From the NCBI GenBank assembly GCA_963712595.1, contig CAVQIM010000002.1, forward strand, positions 62,001-126,000: DNA of 64,000 nucleotides, given 5' to 3'. A program made the translations under genes and the position numbers. Positions 34,960-42,056 of the stretch are shown here, one piece after another (positions within the stretch are counted from its first letter, which is position 1; every line of letters starts with the position of its first letter). This stretch comes from VRUE01 sp963712595. GTDB lineage: Bacteria; Actinomycetota; Thermoleophilia; Solirubrobacterales; 70-9. The notes under the pieces are model-generated. The model was not told the DNA's origin, made no database searches, and saw only the letters and a program-made list of their open reading frames with translations.

Positions 34960-35077
34960 GCGGGGTCGGGGGGTCTCGCCTGGCGGCTGCCTTTTTCGCC
35001 GGGCGGAGCGGTATCTCTCGCTGAGGACTCGGTGCGAAAAGAGACCGCCGCCGCCAGGCGAGACCCCCCGACCCCGC
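34960..35077. repeat. Long palindromic element between proB and proA (28-bp arms, 62-nt loop)
   Basis: Perfect 28-bp arms lie at 34960-34987 and 35050-35077. The 62-nt loop contains CTTTTTCGC near its left end and GCGAAAAG near its right end, which pair with each other. The plan (GC-rich outer arms, T-run/A-run inner stem, GC-rich centre) matches the type A elements, but the core sequence differs. Confidence 0.7.
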
Positions 35078-35081
35078 CAGC

Positions 35082-35087
35082 TACCCT
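35082..35087 (+). promoter_or_regulatory. Possible -10 box TACCCT for proA
   Basis: TACCCT ends 8 nt before ATG 35096, just outside the right arm of the palindrome, with no Shine-Dalgarno in between. Confidence 0.35.
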
Positions 35088-35095
35088 TAGCCGGC

Positions 35096-36364
35096 ATGGC
35101 TATTACGACTCGATCTGTGGGGGAGATCTGTGCCGCCGCCCGCCGGGGGGTGCGGGAGCTGGTGAGTGCACCGACGGCGGCTAAGGATGCGGCGCTTGAG
35201 GCGACTGCGCGGCTGCTGGCGGAGCGGTCGGGGGAGATTCTCGAGGCGAATGCGGCCGACCTGGCGGATGAGCGGGCTGCGGGGTTGACGCAGGCGTTGC
35301 GGGACCGGCTGACGTTGGACGAGGGGCGGGTTGCGGCGATGGCCGAGGGGGTTCGGACGGTTGCGGCGCTCGGAGACCCTGTTGGCGAGGAGCTGGAGCG
35401 GAAAACGCTTGAGAGCGGGCTTGACCTGCGCAAGGTCCGGGTGCCGCTGGGGGTCGTCGCCGTCGTCTACGAGGCGCGGCCGAACGTGACTATCGATTGT
35501 GCGGCGCTGACGATCAAGAGCGGCAACGCGATCGTGTTGCGGGGATCGCACTACGCGGAGCGGTCGAATGCGGCGCTGGCGGCTGTGGCGCGGGAGGCGC
35601 TGGCAGAGGCCGGGCTGCCGGAGGACGCGGTGATGCTGGTGCCTGTTGGCGAGGGGCATGGGGACCTGGCCGAGCTGGCGACCCAGGACGGTGTGGTCGA
35701 TCTGCTGATCCCGCGTGGAGGGGAAGGGCTGAAGAAGGCTTTGAAGGAGGTGGCGACGGTGCCGGTGATCTACGCCGCCGCCGGCAACTGCCACGTCTAC
35801 GTGCACTCGGAGGCGGACCTGGGGATGGCGCGGCGGATCGCGGTCAATGCGAAGACGCAGCGCCCTGGGGTCTGCAACGCAGCCGAGACGCTGCTGGTCG
35901 ACGCGGCCGTTGCCGCGGGCTTCCTGCCCGCGGCGCTGCGCGAGCTGCGCGAAGCGGGCGTCGAGCTGGTCGGCGACGATCGGGCGCGCGAGCTGGCCGG
36001 GGGCGTCGAGGTCGGCCTCGCCGGCGAATGGGACTGGGACACCGAGTACCTCGACCTGAAGCTCGCGGTCGCCGTCGTCGATTCCCTCGACGAGGCGATC
36101 GAGCACGTCAACGCCCACGGGACCGGGCACTCCGAGGCGATCGTCAGCGCGTCCCGGGAGGCATCGGACCGCTTTGTCGCCGGCGTCGATTCGGCCGTCG
36201 TCTACACCAACGCCTCGACCCGATTCACCGACGGCTTCGAGTTCGGCATGGGAGCGGAGATCGGCAACTCGACTCAGAAGCTGCACGCGCGCGGCCCGAT
36301 CGGCCTGCGTGAGCTGACGACCTACAAGTACGTCGTCCAAGGCGACGGCCAAGTGCGTGAATAG
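35096..36364 (+). CDS. proA: Gamma-glutamyl phosphate reductase
   Basis: 422 residues from ATG 35096; an open extension upstream runs through the palindrome and is not favoured. An aldehyde-dehydrogenase-fold enzyme with VVAVVYEARPNVTIDCAALTIKSGNAIVLRGS, the catalytic Cys in KTQRPGVCNAAETLLVD (near residue 262), and the C-terminal TGHSEAIVSAS and GAEIGNSTQKLHARGP segments. It reduces gamma-glutamyl phosphate with NADPH in the second step of proline synthesis. Its end overlaps nadD by 8 bp. Confidence 0.96.
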   Translation: MAITTRSVGEICAAARRGVRELVSAPTAAKDAALEATARLLAERSGEILEANAADLADERAAGLTQALRDRLTLDEGRVAAMAEGVRTVAALGDPVGEELERKTLESGLDLRKVRVPLGVVAVVYEARPNVTIDCAALTIKSGNAIVLRGSHYAERSNAALAAVAREALAEAGLPEDAVMLVPVGEGHGDLAELATQDGVVDLLIPRGGEGLKKALKEVATVPVIYAAAGNCHVYVHSEADLGMARRIAVNAKTQRPGVCNAAETLLVDAAVAAGFLPAALRELREAGVELVGDDRARELAGGVEVGLAGEWDWDTEYLDLKLAVAVVDSLDEAIEHVNAHGTGHSEAIVSASREASDRFVAGVDSAVVYTNASTRFTDGFEFGMGAEIGNSTQKLHARGPIGLRELTTYKYVVQGDGQVRE

Positions 36365-36974
36365 CTCTCCCGGTGCCGGCATAGGGGTCCTCGGCTCGGC
36401 CTTCAACCCGCCGCACCTCGGCCATCTCGCCCTCGCCCAGGAGGCGCTCTGGCAGCTCGGCCTCGAAGAGGTGATCCTCGTCCCCACCGGTGAGGCGCCT
36501 CACAAGCGGATCGCCGACGACCCAGGTCGCGAGCTGCGCCTGGCGATGACGAGGCTGGCCGCCGCCGACGACTCGCGCTTCTCGGTCTCCACCCTGGAGG
36601 TCGAGCGCGAGGGACCGTCCTACACGTTTGAGACCTTGCAGCTGCTTGCGCGAGAACGAGGCGACACGGAGCTGGTGTTCGTAATGGGGGCGGACGCCGC
36701 GGTCGGGCTCGAGAGTTGGCGCGAACCGAGGCGGGTGACGGAGCTGGCGCGGCTGGCGGTCGCCCGGCGGGCGGGCATCTCCGAGGCCGACGTCGCGGCC
36801 GTCCTGCGCAGCCTCGGCGCCGAGGGGCGGGCGACGATGTTGGAGATGCCCCAGTTCGGCGTGTCCTCATCGGCGGTGCGCGAGCGGGCCGGGGCCGGCC
36901 GACCGCTGCGCTACCTCGTGCCCGAGTCGGTGGCGCGGTTCATCGAAGAGAAGCGGATCTACTCGCATGGCTGA
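36357..36974 (+). CDS. nadD: Nicotinate-nucleotide adenylyltransferase
   Basis: 205 residues starting at GTG 36357 inside proA. The nucleotidyltransferase motif is GVLGSAFNPPHLGHLALAQEA, a variant of the usual GG(S/T)FDPxHxGH in which Asp is replaced by Asn while HxGH is intact. VILVPTGEAPHK, FVMGADAAVGLESWREP and the C-terminal ISSS/T-type motif (FGVSSSAVRERAGAGRPLRYLVPESVARFI) are present. It makes deamido-NAD from NaMN and ATP. The next gene, rsfS, overlaps it by 8 bp, the standard nadD-rsfS pair. Confidence 0.92.
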   Translation: MNSSPGAGIGVLGSAFNPPHLGHLALAQEALWQLGLEEVILVPTGEAPHKRIADDPGRELRLAMTRLAAADDSRFSVSTLEVEREGPSYTFETLQLLARERGDTELVFVMGADAAVGLESWREPRRVTELARLAVARRAGISEADVAAVLRSLGAEGRATMLEMPQFGVSSSAVRERAGAGRPLRYLVPESVARFIEEKRIYSHG

Positions 36975-37374
36975 CGGCGGCGAGAGCTCTCAGGCCCTTG
37001 CAGGGCGGATCGCCGAGCTTGCCGACGCCAAAGCCGCGAGCGAGATCGTCGTCCTCGACATGCGCGGACTCGTCTCTTACACGGACTTCCTGGCGATCTG
37101 CACGGCGCGCAACGAGCGCCAGGCACGGGCGATCGCCGACGAGGTGAAGCTGAAGCTGAAGCAGGACGGAGGCCTGCTGCCGGCGGGCTCGGAGGCGGGG
37201 GAGGCGGCCGGCTGGATCGTCCTCGACTACCTCGATTGCGTCCTGCACGTCTTCACCGAGGAGGCGCGCCAGCGCTACCAGCTCGAGGACCTCTGGCGCG
37301 AGGCGCCGCGGCTCGAGCTGGGGACGTCGCAGGATGGCGTCCGAGGGCACCTCTACGGTGCCGCGCATGGGTAG
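36967..37374 (+). CDS. rsfS: Ribosomal silencing factor RsfS
   Basis: 135 residues from ATG 36967. Conserved RsfS features are AASEIVVLDMRGLVSYTDFLAICTARNERQARAIADEV, GWIVLDYLDCVLHVFTEEARQRYQLEDLW. The protein binds L14 on the 50S subunit and blocks subunit joining in starvation. It is translationally coupled to nadD (8-bp overlap) and to the next gene (8-bp overlap). Confidence 0.94.
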   Translation: MADGGESSQALAGRIAELADAKAASEIVVLDMRGLVSYTDFLAICTARNERQARAIADEVKLKLKQDGGLLPAGSEAGEAAGWIVLDYLDCVLHVFTEEARQRYQLEDLWREAPRLELGTSQDGVRGHLYGAAHG

Positions 37375-38110
37375 CTTCAAGAGGGGGTTCCTCGGCTACC
37401 GCCGCTCTGAGGTCGATGCGGCGCTCGCTGCGCATGAGGCCCGAATCTGGGCACTGGAGCGCGACGCCGAAAGCGCGATGGCCCTCTGGGACGACGCCAA
37501 GGAGGCCACGGCGCAGGCGGAAGGCGAGCTCGGCTCGCTCTCGGCGATGGTGATCGAGCGCGAGCGCGAAATCCGCGGCCTGCACCAGCGCCTGAGCGAG
37601 GCCAACGAACGTCACGACCGCAGCATTGCCTCGCTCGAGTCCGTCTCCTCGCGCCTGGAGGAGATCCAGGCGCAGGCGCGGGGCCAGGCGACCCGGATCA
37701 GGATGAAGGCGCTGCGCGAGGCGGTCGAGGTCGGCCGCCGGGCGCAGGAGCTGAGCGAAGCGCAGGCGGGGGCCCCGGCCGAGGCGACGAACGGCAACGG
37801 CCATCCCGAGCAACCGGCGCGCGACGTCTTCGAGGGCCTGGTCAAAGTCGAGATCGGCCCGCTCGACGACTTCTCGCAACTCGTCGGCTTCGAGGACGCA
37901 GCCGGTCAGATCGGAGCCACCTCCGAGATCTCGGTCGAGCGCTTCTCCGAGGGCCGCGCGACCCTCTCGATGCGCCTCAGCGAGCCGGTCGAGCTGCTGC
38001 GAGAGCTGGAGGAGCGCTCCCCGCTCGAGTTCCAGGTCCGCCGCACCGCCGGCGACAACGTCGTCCTCGACATCGACGACGACAGCGGTCCCGAGCGGCA
38101 CGCCGCTTAG
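37367..38110 (+). CDS. DivIVA-like coiled-coil protein
   Basis: 247 residues from ATG 37367, overlapping rsfS by 8 bp. It opens MGSFKRGFLGYRRSEVDAAL, matching the membrane-curvature-sensing start of DivIVA/GpsB proteins (FxGYxxxEVD). A long coiled coil (residues 20-130) follows, then a C-terminal globular part (VKVEIGPLDDFSQLVGFEDAAGQI, RATLSMRLSEPVELLRELEERSP) unlike classical DivIVA. A polar or septal scaffold role is inferred. The tail shares no motif I recognise. Coupling to nadD-rsfS is unusual. Confidence 0.7.
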   Translation: MGSFKRGFLGYRRSEVDAALAAHEARIWALERDAESAMALWDDAKEATAQAEGELGSLSAMVIEREREIRGLHQRLSEANERHDRSIASLESVSSRLEEIQAQARGQATRIRMKALREAVEVGRRAQELSEAQAGAPAEATNGNGHPEQPARDVFEGLVKVEIGPLDDFSQLVGFEDAAGQIGATSEISVERFSEGRATLSMRLSEPVELLRELEERSPLEFQVRRTAGDNVVLDIDDDSGPERHAA

Positions 38111-38175
38111 CTCGACGCCAGAGACCGTCGAGCGCACGAGGATCAGTTCCCGACGCCGCTACCCTTCATCCCCCT

Positions 38176-38246
38176 GGCGCCCTGGCGGAGTGGCTACGCA
38201 GCGGCCTGCAAAGCCGTTTACACCGGTTCGATTCCGGTGGGCGCCT
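38176..38246 (+). tRNA. tRNA-Cys (anticodon GCA)
   Basis: A 71-nt cloverleaf. Acceptor GGCGCCC pairs with GGGCGCC (38239-38245), followed by the U discriminator typical of tRNA-Cys. The anticodon stem GGCCT...AGCC frames the loop with GCA, and ACCGGTTCGATTCCGGT is the T arm. CCA is not encoded. Confidence 0.92.
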
Positions 38247-38247
38247 C

Positions 38248-38784
38248 TTAGCCAGCCGCGTCCAGGTTCTGCCAGGGGTTGTTCATCGACATATGCCTTT
38301 TCTGCGAGCGCTTGAAGAGGTAGCAGCCGACGACCCCGTTGCGAAGCTCGGAATGGAAGAACTTGCCGGTGACCAGCTTCCAGCCCTCGAAGGTGACCGA
38401 GTTGAGGATGTCGACCGGATCGGCGGTCTCGCGGGCCGGTGAGCCGACATACCCTGGGATCAAGATCGGGCTCAGCCCATTCGTCTCCAGCTCGTACTGG
38501 AAAAGGCGATGGCCTCGTTTGTAGGCGAGGCGCGCTTTCCCCGCCGGTGTCTCGAAGAAGGCCTGCTTCGCCTCCTCGATAGACATCAGTTCCCTCTGCT
38601 GTTCCCTCGCCTGCGCGCGTTCTTCCCTCGCCTCCCTGCCGAGAAGCGATGGGAGCTGGAAATCCCAGCGCTTGTGCTGGGCGCCGGTTTCAGCCTGGGC
38701 GCCGGTTTCGTCGGCGGTTCTCTGGCCCGGCTCATCGGCCTGGGCGGAGGGGTGCCTGACGAGAAGCCGTGCGTGCTCGCTCAT
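38248..38784 (-). CDS. Conserved hypothetical protein next to tRNA-Cys
   Basis: 178 residues from ATG 38784. The N-terminal 75 residues are polar and Glu/Gln/Arg-rich (probably disordered, with a short coiled coil). The C-terminal part, from MSIEEAKQAFFETPAGKARLAYKRGHRLFQYEL to the end, looks folded, with a pattern of beta strands (VTFEGWKLVTGKFFHSEL, GVVGCYLFKRS) resembling a small actinobacterial family of unknown function. No catalytic motif or membrane segment is present. It ends 2 bp from the tRNA-Cys gene on the opposite strand. Confidence 0.65.
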   Translation of the reverse strand: MSEHARLLVRHPSAQADEPGQRTADETGAQAETGAQHKRWDFQLPSLLGREAREERAQAREQQRELMSIEEAKQAFFETPAGKARLAYKRGHRLFQYELETNGLSPILIPGYVGSPARETADPVDILNSVTFEGWKLVTGKFFHSELRNGVVGCYLFKRSQKRHMSMNNPWQNLDAAG

Positions 38785-38888
38785 CGTGGTCACACTAGGT
38801 GAACGGATGGGAGGGGAAATGCTTTTGCGGGTCGGCCAATCGAACATCCGGCTAGGGAGAGGGCCAATGCCCCGCTTTTGCAAGGCTG

Positions 38889-40361
38889 GTGGAGATGGCT
38901 GAGGTTGCAGAGGCTCCGATGCCGGTCGATGCGCCGATGGTCCCGCACGACCAGGCGATCGTGCTCTTTGGGGCCACCGGGGACCTGGCGCGGCGGAAGC
39001 TGCTGCCGGGGATCTTTCATCTCTTCCAAGCTGGGCTGATGCCGGACCGCTTCGCCCTGATCGGGGTGGCGCGCAGTGCGCTGGGGCACGAGGAGTTCGC
39101 CGAGCTGGTGCGGGAGGCGGTGTGCGCTTCTGGCCGCCGGCCGCCGCCTGGCGATTCCCTGGATCGCTTCACCGCACGTTTGAGTTTCGCTGCGCTCGAC
39201 GAAGGGTTCGGTGCCTTGGGGGACGCGGTGGCCAGGGCCAAGGGGGAGCTTGCCTCAGACGCGCAACTCCTTCACTACCTCTCGCTGCCCCCAGCTGCCT
39301 ACGCGGGGGCGATCGAGGGCATCGGGCGGCTTGGGCTTGGCGAGGGCGCCCGGGTCATCATGGAGAAGCCGTTCGGCCGCGACCTCGATTCCGCCCGCGA
39401 GCTCGATGGCCTGGTCCACGCCGTCTTCGACGAGGAGCAGGTGTTCCGGATCGACCACTACCTCGGTCGGGAGGCGGTGCAGAACCTGCTCGCGCTGCGC
39501 TTCGCCAACGGGATGTTCGAGCCGGTCTGGAACCGCAATCACATCGACCACGTGCAGATCGACGTGCCGGAGACGCGCTCGATTGAGATGCGGGGCAGCT
39601 TCTACGAGGAAACGGGCGCGTTTCGCGACATGATCGTCACCCACCTCTTCCAGCTGCTCAGCTTCGTCGCGATGGAGCCGCCGACCTCGCTCAGCGCCAG
39701 TTCGCTGATGGCTGAGCGCGAGAAGGTGTTCGACTCGATGCTGCCGCTAGCTCCCGAGGACGTGGTTCGCGGTCAGTACGCCGGCTATCGAGAGGAGGAG
39801 GGGGTGGAGCCCGACTCCGACACCGAGACCTTCGTCGCCCTGCGAGCCTTCGTCGACAACTGGCGTTGGGCTGGCACCCCTTTCTACCTGCGCTCCGGCA
39901 AGCGGCTCGCCGAGACCCGCCACCTGCTGACGATCGCCTTCTCCGAGCCGCCCCGCCGGATGTTCCCGATCGATTGCAGCCAGGTCGCCGAGACGCTCGG
40001 CAACGACCACCTGACCTTCGAGTTGGGCGACCCAGGGAGCATCTCCGCCTCCTTCCTGGCCAAGGTGCCGGGACCGAAGATGCAGCTCGGCCAGGCGCAC
40101 ATGCGCTTCAGTTACGCGGATAGCTTCGGCGGGCCCGAGGGGGCGCTCGATGCCTACGAGCGGCTGATTCACGACGTCATGGTCGGCGACCGGACCCTCT
40201 TCACCACCTCCGCGGCAATCGAGCGCCTCTGGGAGGTGGCCGACCCGGTCGTGCGCGAGCCCCCGCCGCTGGAGATCTACGAGCCGGAATCGTGGGGCCC
40301 GGACGAGACAGATGCCCTGCTCTCCCCGCGCCGCTGGCACCTGCCCAGCGACCATCCCTGA
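38889..40361 (+). CDS. zwf: Glucose-6-phosphate 1-dehydrogenase
   Basis: 490 residues from GTG 38889 (ATG 38895 is equally good). The NADP-binding motif is IVLFGATGDLARRKLLPGIF, EKPFGRDLDSARELD is the EKPxG motif, and the catalytic His lies in RIDHYLGREAVQNLLALRFAN. It oxidises glucose 6-phosphate at the entry of the pentose phosphate pathway, supplying NADPH. No gnd, tkt or opcA gene is adjacent in the window. It is divergent from the hypothetical gene upstream. Confidence 0.96.
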   Translation: MEMAEVAEAPMPVDAPMVPHDQAIVLFGATGDLARRKLLPGIFHLFQAGLMPDRFALIGVARSALGHEEFAELVREAVCASGRRPPPGDSLDRFTARLSFAALDEGFGALGDAVARAKGELASDAQLLHYLSLPPAAYAGAIEGIGRLGLGEGARVIMEKPFGRDLDSARELDGLVHAVFDEEQVFRIDHYLGREAVQNLLALRFANGMFEPVWNRNHIDHVQIDVPETRSIEMRGSFYEETGAFRDMIVTHLFQLLSFVAMEPPTSLSASSLMAEREKVFDSMLPLAPEDVVRGQYAGYREEEGVEPDSDTETFVALRAFVDNWRWAGTPFYLRSGKRLAETRHLLTIAFSEPPRRMFPIDCSQVAETLGNDHLTFELGDPGSISASFLAKVPGPKMQLGQAHMRFSYADSFGGPEGALDAYERLIHDVMVGDRTLFTTSAAIERLWEVADPVVREPPPLEIYEPESWGPDETDALLSPRRWHLPSDHP

Positions 40362-40387
40362 GGCGCATCGGGCGAAGCGGTGTCGGG

Positions 40388-40393
40388 TAGCGT
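40388..40393 (+). promoter_or_regulatory. -10 box TAGCGT for leaderless yjbQ
   Basis: TAGCGT ends 7 nt before ATG 40401. The intervening GGAGCCG contains GGAG but sits too close to the ATG for a normal Shine-Dalgarno. Confidence 0.5.
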
Positions 40394-40400
40394 GGAGCCG

Positions 40401-40817
40401 ATGGAGATCTGTACCAGCGAGCTGCGTTTCTCGACCCGGGGCGACTGCGACGTCATCGACATAACTGCTGGGGTCCAGGCTGCCGTGGATGCAGCGGGAG
40501 CTGGCGAAGGCCAGGCGATCGCCTTCGTCCGCGGCTCCACCGCGGCGATCGCGACGATGGAGTACGAGCCGGGCGGCGTTCAGGATCTGCAGGCGATGCT
40601 GGAGCGTCTGATCCCGGCTCGCGGCGACTACGAGCACAACCGGCTCAACCACGACACCAACTCCCATGCCCATCAGCGCGCGTCGGTGGTCGGTCCCTCG
40701 GAGACGGTGCCGGTGATTGGGGGTCGGCTTGCGCTGGGCACCTGGCAGCAGCTGGTCCTGATCGATTTCGACGACCGACCGCGGCAGCGGACCGTCGTCA
40801 TCCAGGTCCTCGGCTAG
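40401..40817 (+). CDS. YjbQ/UPF0047 family protein
   Basis: A 138-residue protein from ATG 40401. The family pattern is clear: STRGDCDVIDITAGVQAAV near the start, AIAFVRGSTAAIATMEYEPG, and the metal-site region NRLNHDTNSHAHQRASVVGPSE followed by RLALGTWQQLVLIDFDDRPRQRTVVIQ. Some members have weak thiamine phosphate synthase activity, but the physiological role is unsettled. It follows zwf by 39 bp and ends at a strong intrinsic terminator. Confidence 0.88.
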   Translation: MEICTSELRFSTRGDCDVIDITAGVQAAVDAAGAGEGQAIAFVRGSTAAIATMEYEPGGVQDLQAMLERLIPARGDYEHNRLNHDTNSHAHQRASVVGPSETVPVIGGRLALGTWQQLVLIDFDDRPRQRTVVIQVLG

Positions 40818-40822
40818 GGAAC

Positions 40823-40855
40823 GGAAAAGGGCCCCGTGAGGGGCCCTTGTTTTCC
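40823..40855 (+). terminator. Rho-independent terminator after yjbQ
   Basis: AAGGGCCCC, a GTGA tetraloop and GGGGCCCTT form a perfect 9-bp stem, followed by GTTTTCC; the flanking GGAA and TTCC can lengthen the stem. It ends the zwf-yjbQ unit. Confidence 0.85.
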
Positions 40856-41037
40856 GAAGGACGTGCCACCAAAGAAGCTGTTTTCCCTGGCTCGTCAGTC
40901 CTAAGCCTTGGATGACGCAGTCGATATGGAAACACCGCGTTCGCGAAAAAGTTGCACCCCTTGCATCGGCTCGTGCAATGGGGAACTTGAGCCGGCGCCG
41001 CGCACTGCCGCGCCGCTGCTAGATTCAGGTCCCCCCG

Positions 41038-41110
41038 GGGCGCTTAGCTCAGTTGGGAGAGCGCCAGCTCGACAAGCTGGAGGTCACTGGTTCGAGCCCA
41101 GTAGCGCCCA
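41038..41110 (+). tRNA. tRNA-Val (anticodon GAC)
   Basis: A 73-nt cloverleaf: acceptor GGGCGCT pairs with AGCGCCC (41103-41109), discriminator A at 41110. The D arm TAGCTCAGTTGGGAGAGC, anticodon arm CCAGCTCGACAAGCTGG and T arm CACTGGTTCGAGCCCAGT are all complete. CCA is not encoded. The 220 bp between yjbQ and this tRNA hold the terminator, and near 40950-40985 an imperfect hairpin (TTGCA/TGCAA); nothing else was recognised. Confidence 0.95.
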
Positions 41111-41127
41111 CTTTCCCGTGCCGTGGC

Positions 41128-41562
41128 TCAGACTTCGGCAGGCATCCGCACCTCGGCCAGCCGGATGCTGTTCCCGGAGGGATCGCGGAAGGCCGAATCG
41201 ATCCCGTAGGGGCGCTCCTCCGGCGTTTCGGTGAAGTCGACGCCGCGCGCCTTCAGCTCCTCGTATGAGGCTTGGCAGTCGTCGGTCGTCAGGAACACGG
41301 TCCCGGCGAATCCCTTCGCCACCAGGTCCCTTACCGCCCCGGCGGTTGCGTCGTCCATGACGGGCGGGCCGGGGATGGCCATCAACGCGATCGAAACGTC
41401 TTCCTGACCGGCAGGGCCGACGGTTAGCCAGCGGAAATCGCCCATCTCGGCAAGGGTCACGTCGGCACGTACCTCCATGCCGACCTTCTCGGTGTAGAAG
41501 GCGAGTGCCTCGTCCTGGTCGTGCACCCACAGCTGCGCGTTGGCGATCCTGATCATCTTCAT
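41128..41562 (-). CDS. VOC/glyoxalase-fold protein
   Basis: 144 residues, with AAAGGAG directly upstream of ATG 41562 (ATG 41556 is better spaced). Two beta-alpha-beta-beta-beta modules are seen: IANAQLWVHDQDEALAFYTEKVGMEVRAD and GTVFLTTDDCQASYEELKARGVDFTETPEERPYGIDSAFRDPSGNSIRLAE. The family includes glyoxalases, dioxygenases and antibiotic-binding proteins; substrate is unknown. It lies 34 bp downstream of an AraC-type regulator on the same strand and probably forms a two-gene unit with it. Confidence 0.85.
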   Translation of the reverse strand: MKMIRIANAQLWVHDQDEALAFYTEKVGMEVRADVTLAEMGDFRWLTVGPAGQEDVSIALMAIPGPPVMDDATAGAVRDLVAKGFAGTVFLTTDDCQASYEELKARGVDFTETPEERPYGIDSAFRDPSGNSIRLAEVRMPAEV

Positions 41563-41596
41563 TCTCCTTTGAGTTGAACTGAGGCTCGGGACGATG

Positions 41597-42031
41597 CTAG
41601 GCGCGAGCCGGCGCGCTGTCTTCTCGAAACGTGCGGTGCTGGGGCCTGGCGTAAGCGCGCACGACGCAGCCGGGGATCAGCGCGCCGCGAGAGGCCGGGG
41701 GGTGGCCGGCTCGGTACGCGGTCGGCGTCATCCCGTAGGTGCGCTTGAAGCTGGTGGTGAAGGAGCCGATGCTCTGCAGCCCGATCGAGAGGCAGACGTC
41801 GGCAACCGAGCGGTCGGTGGTCCGCAGCAGCGCCGCCGCGCGCTCCAGCCGGCGGGTCAGCAGGTAGGCATGCGGCGACTCGCCGAAGGCGCGGCGGAAT
41901 TCACGGCTGAAATGGGCGCGAGAAAGCCCCGCGGCGCGAGCCAGGTCATCGACGCCCAGCGGTTCGAAGTAGCGCGCGTCGGCGAGGTCCCGGGCGCGCA
42001 GCAGGTGGCGGGCTGGAGGGACGAACGCCAT
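41597..42031 (-). CDS. AraC-family transcriptional regulator
   Basis: 144 residues from ATG 42031. Two helix-turn-helix motifs are present: LGVDDLARAAGLSRAHFSREFRRAFGESPHAYLLTRRLERAAALL and RSVADVCLSIGLQSIGSFTTSFKRTYGMTPTAYR. There is essentially no N-terminal effector domain; a 40-residue tail follows the DNA-binding part. The stand-alone DNA-binding form paired with a VOC protein is a recurring actinobacterial arrangement, where the VOC partner may sense or modify the ligand. It is divergent from the large membrane protein gene with only 25 bp between starts. Confidence 0.87.
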   Translation of the reverse strand: MAFVPPARHLLRARDLADARYFEPLGVDDLARAAGLSRAHFSREFRRAFGESPHAYLLTRRLERAAALLRTTDRSVADVCLSIGLQSIGSFTTSFKRTYGMTPTAYRAGHPPASRGALIPGCVVRAYARPQHRTFREDSAPARA

Positions 42032-42056
42032 CTCCGCAGTCTAGGCTCGCGGCTTC

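Noticed and set aside
34958..35095. proA extended upstream by 46 codons
   Set aside because: The extension is translation of the palindrome arms (MRGRGVSPGGCL...) and has no counterpart in ProA.
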